The notes under the pieces were generated by a model. It made no database searches. It saw only the letters and a program-made list of their open reading frames with translations, and was not told the origin of the DNA. A DNA stretch of 64,000 nucleotides, from NCBI GenBank assembly GCA_023055355.1, contig JALJCS010000009.1:27925001-27989000 (forward strand), read 5' to 3'. This DNA comes from Agelaius tricolor (taxonomy: Eukaryota; Chordata; Aves; Passeriformes; Icteridae). A program made the position numbers and the translations under genes. Below are positions 53,740-62,000 of this stretch, piece by piece (the first letter of the stretch is position 1; every line of letters begins with the position of its first letter).

Positions 53740-54130
53740 TGTACTGAGTGTTTGGTGGTTTGCACTGATCACATGGTCTGTCCCATTTCCCTTTTCCCCC
53801 CAAAAGCCCCGGTGGTAATGGCTTGTCCCAGTTTTACTCCTCCCTCACCCTTTCCTCACTTGTATCCCATTGGCTGTGGCCCCCTTCTTCCACCATCCAT
53901 CCCCTGAGCTTAAATCTCCCGGGAGGAGACCCCTGAAGTCTTTCTTTTCCTTGGGAAGTCGCCTGGATCCTGAGGTGACTCCTATCAAGGAATGAAATAG
54001 GACTTTGGTCCCGAGGAGCAGAGTGCCTCCTGTCTTTTACTTTTGTCCTTGTAAAGGCTGCAAGGGGCCAAGGGTCCAGAGCTAGCCGGATCAGACCCAA
54101 ACGGCCCCAGGAGGGATCAGCCTTTACAAG
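53740..54130 (-). mobile_element. Probable retroviral (LTR/ERV) fragment
   Basis: A sharply bounded GC-rich block in AT-rich sequence. On the minus strand it starts TGTAAAGGCTGATCC and reads through GGGGCCGTTTGGGTCTGATC. It includes a purine-rich GGGGGGAAAAGGGAAATGGG, a CAATGGG motif and a TTTAAG (TATA-like). It ends near GCAAACCACCAAACACTCAG, with AATAAA just beyond (about 53722). Purine-rich tracts and composition suggest LTR or ERV 3' sequence. No clear target-site duplication was seen. An 88-codon open frame (53834-54100, minus) shows no recognised domain. Confidence 0.45.
54048..54130. repeat. 13-bp perfect inverted repeat
   Basis: CTTGTAAAGGCTG at 54048-54060 and CAGCCTTTACAAG at 54118-54130 are exact reverse complements 57 bp apart, at one edge of the GC-rich block. 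Confidence 0.85.
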
Positions 54131-56040
54131 ACCCCGCTAACTTACGAGAATTATTGTCTGCAAATGTGAGGATGAGTCTGTTTCTGCTAAGGACACCATC
54201 TATGGACATCCAGAAGGGATGAAAGCAGTTAAGAGAATTTTCAAAAGTAACCAAGAGCTAAGCAAACCTAAGGAAGTTTAATGCCCAAGCACAGTACATT
54301 ATGCAGTCAGCCAGCTCATCTACATCAGATCTGCAATGCAGAATTGCCCATGTATCAGATATCAAGATAGTACTAGCATCCACAACATTCTCCTTCTAAC
54401 CAGCAAGGCCTTTGAGATGCACTAACCAGAAGGATTTAACCTTTCCTTACACAGGTTTTTCTTTTATTGTCTCTGAGCAATCCAACACAAGGAAAGACAT
54501 AGAGGAAAGCAAATCCCCAGTGAAAACTCAGAGCATGAGGCAAAATCACAGCCCTCCCTCCTCAAAAGGATTCTGAAAGCTGGCTAGGAATAACAGAATA
54601 TAGGTAGGAGGGTGTTTTTCTCTTTGGGGCAGATGGGGGGTTCCCTCTGCAGGCAGAATGGACGCGTGATTTCCAGCTAGGAAGGGGTTGGTCACACTTA
54701 GGGATGATTCATCTTTCCAGATCAAATACTGATAAGGCTCTGTGGACAGTAGGCTGTAATTTGCTTTAGGATGCTCTAAGATTAAATACCATACTATAAA
54801 TTATTCTAATCACTGGGTGTGGATCTATGAACTGCAGGACAGAAAACAGCTTCATCCTGTCAAAGGAATAGCTTCTTAAAATAAAAATCTTAGCTAAACC
54901 CAGCAGTCCTGCAGTCTATTAACAGACAAGTCATACTAGTCTATCTTTCTTTCATTTCTTGTGCCTCTCCCCAGGACATTTGTGTACCCCTGTGTGTGCT
55001 ATTTCTAGTGACTGTTCAGGAACAAGTCTAACAAGTAGACTACATTATGCCACCATTAAAAGCTGTCATTTTATAAAAACAAATTTCCTGGGATTGTATA
55101 AATTATTCCATTGACTGGCATGTCAAGACTTTTGTGCTGATGATTTTCTGTGTCAGCCTGTTAGCTGTTTAATGTTAATGTGAGTCTTACCAGCATCCTT
55201 GGCCCAGCCCTAGGGCTGAAGGCTGCTTGAAAGGCAGAAGCATATGCAGGCTGAGCTCTATAAGCAGCTGAGTCACAGGCTGCAGGAGGTACCTCCAGGC
55301 CTACAGTAACAGACCTGTAGAGCCCCTCTTCTAAAATCTGTTGCTTAAGTAGTGCATCTCACAGGAAAGAAAGTCTGTAATCCCATTTCCAGTAGCCACT
55401 CAGAGTAACCATTGAACACTTTTAGTGACCCATCAGAAATTGCCAGCAAACGCTATGCTTCGCAAAAGACTAGAAAGGGAACTTGTAGACTTACCCCTCT
55501 CATCTTATATTGCAAGAACGTGCATTCATACAGACATACCTCACAGCCAACAATGGATCTTCTGAATTTGCCCATTTATTTCTCCTAATGCCACAAAGAA
55601 GAAAGAAAAATCAAGTGAAAACAAGTTCCACAATTTCCTTACACACTGTGGGAACCAGCAGGCTTTAAAAAAACTCCAAACAAACAAAAAAAACCACACA
55701 AAGTTTTAAGGTGTTTTCTCCAATTACATTAATAAATAGCAATAATTTTTCCCTGTTAATCTTTAGCATATCCCCATATCCCTTACTTATAGCATTCCCC
55801 CATATCCTACCCCAGTCTCTTCATCTTCAGGGCAAAGGGTCAAACTAGTTATGTGCTCTTCCATATCTTTTCTTGCTCTTCTAAATATTTTTTAAGACAG
55901 TTGTTAGGACTGGCTACAGTGTTCAAGAGGTGGGTTAAACCACTGACATATACAGCCACAGAACAGATGTTTAACTACCTTTCCCTACAATTCTTAACTG
56001 CTGCATACTCGCCAGGCAGCCTATGAAATATCCACAGTAC
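54131..56040. other. Unique sequence, no gene recognised
   Basis: AT-leaning non-coding sequence up to the retroviral insertion. The only tract worth noting is an A/C-rich run (AAACAAACAAAAAAAACC type) near 55670-55695. Confidence 0.6.
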
Positions 56041-56046
56041 CCTCGA
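56041..56046. repeat. Target-site duplication, left copy (CCTCGA)
   Basis: The hexamer next to the left LTR matches CCTCAA at 59059-59064 except for one G/A change, as expected from CpG decay. Six base pairs is the duplication size of alpha- and betaretrovirus-type integrases. Confidence 0.75.
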
Positions 56047-56275
56047 TGTTGCCGCCACTTGGGGCGTGGCGTCCCGGGTCGAGGACGGTTCAGTGGTGGC
56101 GCCTCTGCTACATGGGCCAAGCACATGCATACACCAATGTGGTGGACAGTAACTGGCCTTTATTAACGGTTAGACAGGGTCTTTTATAACAGGGGGTAAC
56201 GGTCAATTAACAGTAAAAGGGGAGGGGTTCTGCGTGACCTCGCGATATCTCAAGACCTCGCGATATTTCCCCACA
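56047..56275 (-). repeat. 3' LTR of the provirus
   Basis: 229 bp with TG...CA ends (TGTTGCC...CCCCACA on the plus strand). In element orientation it has a TTATAAAAGACC TATA box near 56180-56190 and an AATAAAG poly(A) signal at about 56158-56164. The two are so close that the R region must be very short, as in alpharetroviruses. It is about 95% identical to the LTR at 58831-59058. Confidence 0.92.
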
Positions 56276-56290
56276 TTTCCCCCCCCTTTT
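56276..56290 (-). other. Polypurine tract
   Basis: On the minus strand AAAAGGGGGGGGAAA directly abuts the TG of the 3' LTR. It is the plus-strand primer site and fixes the element's orientation. Confidence 0.9.
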
Positions 56291-57146
56291 ATGACCAGTT
56301 AAAAACATAAAGCAAAACTGACAAGTAGGAAACATGTGTAACTGGCAAAATGCAATTAACTTGAACAACATAACACAACTGCAATAAACTTGTAACTGCA
56401 AATGTTTAAGAAACAAAAGGCTAACTATCTCTAACTGTTTTTTTTTCTAAAAAAAAACAACACAAACTTGTTTAAAATGTAAGGCGATCATTCATGGGAC
56501 TGACTGAACCCTGCCTTTGAATATCTTTGTAGGATCTCCTCAGTTTTTTTGTTTGTTTGTTTGGGGTTATTTTTTGTTGTTGTTGGGTTGGTTTTTTTTT
56601 GTTTGTTTGTTTGTTTTAGTTGACCTCCTAGGACTGAATTATTTTCCCAGAGTCTGCAACCTATTTGATCTTAAACTAGAGAGGATTTGGAGAGTCCATG
56701 TCCGGACTTATGTTCCCTCCAAATCGCCCTTTGATCCTCTGACGCAGGGAAGAACTCTGGGTTACTTGGCATTCCATCCAAGTAGAGCCAGAACCTGGCC
56801 AGAGCTTGAACTCTACTTGATGGATACCTCAACATTTTTGCTGAGCTGTTTATCCCCCCCGTCCTTCTTTGTGCCAGCTGCTCCTTTAGTTTGGTCACTG
56901 AGTTCTTTCACAACCCTGGTATGGTCTGCCATCGGGCTGCTTGATGATTCGTTGTGGCCTTTAGGAAGCAAGGTATACAGGCCGCGGGGGCATCTGAGGA
57001 TTCAGTCCTGCAAAACAAACTTTACAAATTTCATTAGTTTTTGCCCTGAAGGTACGGTTTTATCAACTTAAGCGGGCACCATTTGATTTTAGTATTTTTC
57101 TTGACGGCTGCGTACCCTCACCCTGTGAGTACCAGTCTCCAACCCT
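56291..57146 (-). other. Unassigned 3' part of the ERV interior
   Basis: Between the polypurine tract and the cyclin segment. It includes two plus-strand T/G-rich runs (GTTTGTTTGTTT type, about 56544-56620), which read as A/C-rich on the element strand. Several minus frames stay open for up to ~75 codons (for example 56671-56898), but no retroviral pol or env motif was recognised. A weak similarity to a cyclin A C-terminus (EKY followed by a short basic stretch, about 57040-57101) is possible but frameshifted. This region may be 3' untranslated sequence of the captured transcript or residual retroviral sequence. Confidence 0.4.
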
Positions 57147-57415
57147 GTACTGAAAGAGGAACTAGTTGACGGTTGGGGCTGTTAGGTCAAAACCCAGCAC
57201 TTTGAGAAGCAAGTGTTCCATTCTTAGCAGCTGCTTCTTTGTGTAGGTATCATCTGTTATATAGACAAATTCATACTGATGATGCAGTTGGGCACTTCAT
57301 TTTTTCTACATGAAGTGATGGTGTTTTCAAAGCCAGAAAAGCGACTGATAACAGCAGCACCCTGGCCGCCAGGCCACTGCTGCTGCTGCCCGTTCTCTGT
57401 CAGCACCCCCAGCAC
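57147..57415 (-). pseudogene. CCNA1: Captured cyclin A1-like fragment (two pieces, decayed)
   Basis: Cyclin A1 is a germline A-type cyclin that activates CDK2. Two collinear pieces read on the minus strand. Piece 1 (57415-57284) reads VLGVLTENGQ, then GQGAAVISRFSGFENT, ending in EVPNC. This follows the order of the cyclin A1 N-terminal region around its VLG-LT-NGQ and SGSEN motifs. Piece 2 (57272-57147), in a different frame, reads [14 protein letters not shown], then [11 protein letters not shown] and TAPTVN. A TAG at 57164-57162 stands where cyclins have Gln, and FLFQY follows. This is part of the cyclin box. Well over 150 residues that normally lie between the pieces, including the first cyclin-box helices, are missing. 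Frame change plus stop means no functional cyclin. The double-leucine variant in QLL/HLLL favours A1 over A2. Piece 2 is strong; piece 1 is good but weaker. Confidence 0.85.
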
Positions 57416-57780
57416 GGCCCAGCCGCCGCTGCTGCGGAGGGCGGCGGGGCAGGACTCCTGCCGTCCCGCACGGCTCTGCTCTCCAGTGCGATGCATCACC
57501 CCGACATCGGTACCGCGCTGCCCGGCTCCGCTCGCCACCAGCCCACAGAAGGGTCCGGCCGCCCCGCGCCACCCAGGCTGCCTGCCGGCCCTGCGTAGGC
57601 GCGGCCCCTGGAGGCGGCGGCTGTTGGCCACGGCTGGTTGGGAGGCCGGCGGCTCAACCCCCGGCGCACCGCTTCGCCAGCCCCGCCGGCTGCGGGCCGC
57701 CATGGTGACACCGCCCCTTCTGGGGCTCGTCACCCTGCGGCACATAAGGCGGAGGCCTCACCTAGGCTCCCTTGGACCCT
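57416..57780 (-). other. GC-rich CpG-dense block upstream of the cyclin fragment
   Basis: About 360 bp, very GC- and CpG-rich, unlike the flanking genome. A minus frame (57745-57257, 162 codons) runs through it into cyclin piece 1. An internal Met-His (near 57499) precedes the cyclin-like part in the same way as the short human cyclin A1 isoform begins Met-His. I infer that this block is the 5' untranslated or promoter-proximal part of the captured cyclin gene, with the frame open by composition. The alternative is that part of it is retroviral gag remnant. Confidence 0.5.
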
Positions 57781-57969
57781 GAGTCAATGGCGGTACCTCG
57801 CACCTCCGAGTCAATGGTGGCGCCCCGCGCTTCCCAGCTAACGGTGGGGCCCCACGGCCCCGAGTTAACGGCGGGGCTCCGCACCTCTGAGCTAACGACC
57901 GCACTCTCCGCCACCGAACTAACAGCCGCACCCCGCGCCTCTGAACCAACGGCCGCGTTCCGCACTTCC
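57781..57969 (-). repeat. 27-bp in-frame tandem repeat (7 copies)
   Basis: Seven consecutive units of exactly 27 bp start at 57781, 57808, 57835, 57862, 57889, 57916 and 57943. On the plus strand each starts like GAGTCAATGG or GAGCTAACG. Since 27 = 9 codons the frame is kept. The minus frame (57762-58115) encodes degenerate nonapeptides such as EVRSPAVNS and EARGAAVSS. The units have diverged but none has an indel, which suggests past selection for frame or recent expansion. Confidence 0.9.
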
Positions 57970-58145
57970 TCTAGCAGCCCGTCCCAAAATGACCGCTTTT
58001 TCCCCTTAGATGGGGTGCCTGGGCTCGGGAGCTGCGAAGAGCGCTCCCGCGGCTGCGAATCCCCACACTCAGCGGACCCACGATCGTCCGCACCCTGCCG
58101 GGGTCCCTCCCACAAGCAGTCCTGGATGGCCTTCCACTTTCCCCG

Positions 58146-58418
58146 CTACCGCTGGACCCGCTGAGCCTTTTTCAGTGCCCTCATGACCCTGCCCCATGAT
58201 TTTAGACTCCGCCCCAAGCCTGAGGACATAGCCTCCTCCGCTAGGGCCCCAGTACAACCATCCCATACTTCCGGGTGGAAGATATCCTCCGGATGTCTGA
58301 TTACCCCAGCGCGCAGGAGCCTCGACACTGCGAGGACAAAATCTCCCGGCTCACAATCTATGCCCCAATCTCTGTGAATTTTAAAAATGACCTTAGCAAG
58401 GGGCTCCATCCTCTCCAC
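58146..58418 (-). pseudogene. gag: Gag matrix-like ORF, truncated (90 codons)
   Basis: The ATG at 58418-58416 opens a 90-residue frame ending in TAG at 58146. It has the look of an avian alpharetroviral matrix domain. A Met-Glu start is followed by a hydrophobic/basic helix, a Leu-leu-arg...Gly-Val-Ile turn, an Asp-Ile/aromatic-His-Pro...Trp-Asp segment, an Ala-Leu...Ala-Met helix, and a Leu-Lys-Ser-Trp-Gly...Ala-Leu-Lys-Lys-Ala helix. Capsid, nucleocapsid and protease are absent. The sequence beyond the stop continues in other frames toward the 27-bp repeats. It lies after the repeat-bearing leader, where gag starts in a retrovirus. Matrix identity is inferred from pattern only. Confidence 0.7.
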
Positions 58419-58430
58419 CGCTGGCTATCG

Positions 58431-58728
58431 ACGCGAGACTTCCTCCTTCACCAGGTCCTGGCGTGAGACTTCCTCCTTCACCAGGTCCTGGCGCGAGACT
58501 TCCTCCTTCGCCGATTCGCGATGTGAGACCTCCTCTTCAGCCAGCTGCAATGCAAGCCCTCCTCCTTCGCCAATTTTCTGGCACGAGACTTCCTCCTCCG
58601 CCACCCCGGCGTGAGCCTTCCTCCTTCGTCGGTCCTAGGCGTGAGCCTTCCTCCTTCGTCACTCCTGGTGCGAGCCCTCCTCCTTCGCCAAATGCCAGTG
58701 GGAGACCCTTCCCTCTTGCCAGTCCTCT
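58431..58728 (-). repeat. ~30-bp tandem repeat in the retroviral leader (10 copies)
   Basis: Units start at 58431, 58461, 58491, 58521, 58551, 58581, 58609, 58639, 58669 and 58699. Nine are 30 bp and one is 28 bp. The plus-strand core is GCGTGAGACTTCCTCCTTC, so the RNA strand is purine-rich (GAAGGAGGAAG). The array ends 12 bp upstream of the matrix ORF, within the untranslated leader where packaging signals lie. The first two units are almost identical and the rest are diverged. Confidence 0.9.
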
Positions 58729-58810
58729 GGGAGCATCCTCCCTGCCGGAGACAGTCCTGCTGCTCCAGCTGCCATCCACTTGCCCAGGCAATTCCCGCTT
58801 CCCGGATTGT

Positions 58811-58828
58811 TCCCAGGTTTCGGCACCA
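58811..58828 (-). other. Primer-binding site, tRNA-Phe type
   Basis: On the minus strand, two bases after the 5' LTR, TGGTGCCGAAACCTGGGA matches the complement of the 3' end of tRNA-Phe at 17 of 18 positions. Exogenous avian alpharetroviruses normally use tRNA-Trp, so this is an unusual pairing with an alpharetrovirus-like gag. Confidence 0.8.
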
Positions 58829-58830
58829 CT

Positions 58831-59058
58831 TGTTGCCGCCGCTTGGGGCGTGGCGTCCTGGGTCGAGGATGGTTCAGTGGCGGTGCCTCTGCTACATGGG
58901 CCAAGCACATGCATACACCAGTGTGGTGGACAGTAACTGGCCTTTATTAATGATTAGACAGGGTCTTTTATAACAGGGGGTAACGGTCAGTAACAGTAAA
59001 AGGGGAGGTGTTCTGCGTGACCTCACGATATCTCAAGACCTCACGATATTTCCCCACA
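58831..59058 (-). repeat. 5' LTR of the provirus
   Basis: 228 bp with TG...CA ends, carrying the same TATAAAA and AATAAA signals as its partner at 56047-56275. It has lost more CpGs than the partner in places (CTCACG against CTCGCG, twice) and kept others. It drives transcription toward lower coordinates. Confidence 0.92.
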
Positions 59059-59064
59059 CCTCAA
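59059..59064. repeat. Target-site duplication, right copy (CCTCAA)
   Basis: Partner of CCTCGA at 56041-56046, with one transition. Confidence 0.75.
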
Positions 59065-62000
59065 AAGCTTTCCTGAACGGTAGCAAATTACAGCCCATCT
59101 GTAGCTATATCTATCCAGGCTGACCTTTTTTTCTATCCCAAGGTACTCATAAATTTCAGACATCAGTTTCCTCATATAATATCATCTGCAACAGATTCAG
59201 GTCAGTATAGACAGACAACTCCTCTCTAGGAGCTTGATCAAGGCCTAGTGCACTCATCACTCCAGCTAACAGCAGTCAGAAACTGATGCCATGTTTTAGC
59301 CTGGCTGGACAGTGGACAGTGCTGAGCTCACATTTTATTCATTCCACCTCACTTATCTCCTTTGTATGGACTGTGAGACTTTTAGGAAATAGTTCTGTCT
59401 CAGGAGTACACTGTGGAGAGTTTGTACCACTTCACTTATCCATTTAAGGTGCACACAAGGAAAAATCCAATTAAAAAATCAATACCAAAATAACTTATAC
59501 ACCTCCCAACCCCAAAATACTCAGTGAGGTCCATTGGTTATATTCATTTTGCTCCGTTGCACTCAAGCACACTGAAACCTTTAGAGGGAAAATATGATAG
59601 GTGTCACAGAAACCTCAATTTAAATCAAGTACTACAGCTCTGAAGCTCCCCACCCCCTAGTAGTAGTAAGCTGAAAGCATACACACAGATGCTTAAAACA
59701 GGAGCCTATCACAGCTTTCAGATTCACTGAACATCCCTACTAAACTGTTCTTTCTTGCATCCTCCCAGCTCTATCACCAGGATCTTGCCATCCCATGCGA
59801 GTCATTAATTAGCCATCTAACACCATCTGCTGGATTTGGAAGAATAAAATTATACCAGCAACTCACTGCCAGGCAGAAAGGGAAAAAGATATCGGCCCAA
59901 ACACTGAGGTGTCTGTGGCTCTGCTTTGAATTGGCCCTTCTCCCTCACCCATGCCTTATTTTTCCTTTCTTTCTGAAAGGTAAATCTGGGCTGCTGACAC
60001 TAACAGGCAATCACAGACAAAAAGTCCCCAGCTCTAGAGGGGCAGATTTTACAGGGGGCTGTGTCATGCACTTCTGGATCACTGACCTGTGCACCAGCTT
60101 TACCCATTCCTGATTAAATAACACCAAAAAAAAACAAGAAAAACATACAGCTATCCCGTAAACAAGGCTTCCGCAAAGTCAGGATAGAATCCTGCAGGAG
60201 TGTAAAAATGAGCTGGCTTTCTGCTGAAATCTGGGACCTCAGTATGAGTCAAAAGCTGGGGATGCGGATCTATGCAGCAAGAGGAAGCAGCTATTCAGAC
60301 ATTATCTCAGACATCAGCCACTGGTTTTTAACATCCTGTACAAAGGCCAAAGGACCAGTTCTCACTGCCGTGCAAACATGTACTTTTCAAAGACTGGCAG
60401 GCATATTTTTGACATCCAATTAGGCAGCTGCCACTGCTTTCAGACACAAGATGATAGCTTTTAATTAGTTATTTAGGGCAGGAGACTGCACCCCCTTTCT
60501 TGTTTCTTCAAATTGATTTCACACATCACCTGGCTCCTTACAAGATGCGATGCAATGGTTAGCTTTTTGTTTCACTGAGGTGAACACTGTGTGAAATTAC
60601 ATCGGGTATAAAGCCTGCTGTGGAGGTTGAGTTTCCTACTTCCCCCTGCTTTTCTTCCCCCTCTGTTTTCCTACTTCTATACTGAAATTAGGGATGAGTC
60701 ATATGTTCAACAGTCAGACATCAGATTTTATGTAAGGTCCTGGTTAAGTCAGTCAGATCCTGGGGGAAAGGACAAGTTCTCTATTGACTCCTATTGCACA
60801 ATTGCACATCTCTTATGTCAACACAAATGCTGCCAGGATTTCACCCTTTGCAGGTGAAATGCATCTTCTCCCTTATCCTCCCTCTGCTACAGCTTTTTTG
60901 GTAGCACCAATAATTTAGCAAAACCTCACAGCAGTAAGGCAGGCTGGTTCAGATGATACTGTAAAAAGCTGCAAGAGTCCTGAATCATAGGTTCCCCTCA
61001 GCAGCAAGGGGAAATAAAGGTCATTCCTTATGTATCAGTGCTGCCCAAAATGGAAACTTACCTTCTGTGAGAGAGGCAAACATGACCATAGGGTGAATCT
61101 GAGGTATTTCCAGAAGAAAAAGGGTGGCACTGTACAAAACACTAGTAAGAAAGACTCTGAAATGCTGCAGACAGTTCTGCTCACCAAGTTCAGGATGGAT
61201 GGATTTCAACTGAGTCACCACAGAAAAGAGCACTAGGATGAACACAGCAACAGAAAAACAAAATACTTCAGAAGGGAGTGAAATAAAACATTTTCTTGGT
61301 TGGGCAGCAAAATTGATACTGGGATTGCAGTTACAAAACACTTTTAATCTGCTCTGACAGCAGCTGCCCATCAAAAAGAAGTCCCACTTGCACCAGTCCC
61401 ACCGTGCCCCAGCATCAAGTGAGGGAGATCACGAGTCCATGCAGTTCACTCTGAGGCTGCAGCATGGATAGGCTGGACAAAAGGAGCAGCAGGTATGTGC
61501 AGCTGAGGAAAAAGCAAGCATCTCCTCCTTCAGCAGGAGAAAGACCAAATGAGACATAGTGTAAAACTGTATTCAGAAGGCAATTTGTGAAGTGCTGCCA
61601 AGCACCGCAGTAAAAAAACCCAACAAAAACACACAGCCAAACAACCCAATACCACATTAAAAAAAATGAAAGAAGAAATTAATAATTTCAGCAAAAGGAC
61701 AGCACCAGTCCAAGAACTAATATTTATGAATTAGCCATAAAAACATTTAAGCTTTCTAAATGTCAGCCTTTTCTCCATGGCCTGCTGGGTCCTAAGCATG
61801 AATTAATATTCCAACATATCTTGATTAGTTTATAAAATGAATCATGCTTTCCTTCCAATGGCAGGGGAATAGAGCATACTCCTGGAGCTCCTGGACCTTT
61901 CTACATTCCTATGCTGATCATCTATTTATATCAACCTTTCTAACAGAGAAATTATTGAACATATTTAAAGGCTCCAGAAACTAGATTGCTATAAGCAATA

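Larger units (their letters stand above)
56047..59058 (-). mobile_element. Non-autonomous alpharetrovirus-like ERV carrying host cyclin sequence
   Basis: This is a 3012-bp provirus in minus orientation. In its own 5'-to-3' order it has an LTR (58831-59058), a tRNA-Phe-type primer-binding site, a leader with ten ~30-bp repeats and a 90-codon Gag-matrix-like ORF. Seven 27-bp repeats come next, then a GC-rich block with cyclin A fragments, ~0.8 kb of unassigned sequence, a polypurine tract and an LTR (56047-56275). There is no protease, reverse transcriptase, integrase or envelope, so it must have been mobilised in trans. The LTR pair differs at about 12 substitutions and one indel over 228 bp (~5%), mostly transitions at CpG. 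The overall size is like that of other small defective avian alpharetrovirus-related elements, but the cargo is different. Confidence 0.9.

Noticed and set aside
56517..57071. 184-codon plus-strand open frame, the longest in the window
   Set aside because: Antisense to the element. It begins in a T/G-rich simple tract giving Phe/Leu/Val runs, with no domain recognised.
57279..57782. 167-codon plus-strand open frame in the ERV
   Set aside because: It is the antisense shadow of the GC-rich block and cyclin fragment, which read meaningfully on the minus strand.
58463..58936. 157-codon plus-strand open frame
   Set aside because: It is produced by the 30-bp tandem repeat read on the wrong strand and runs into the LTR.
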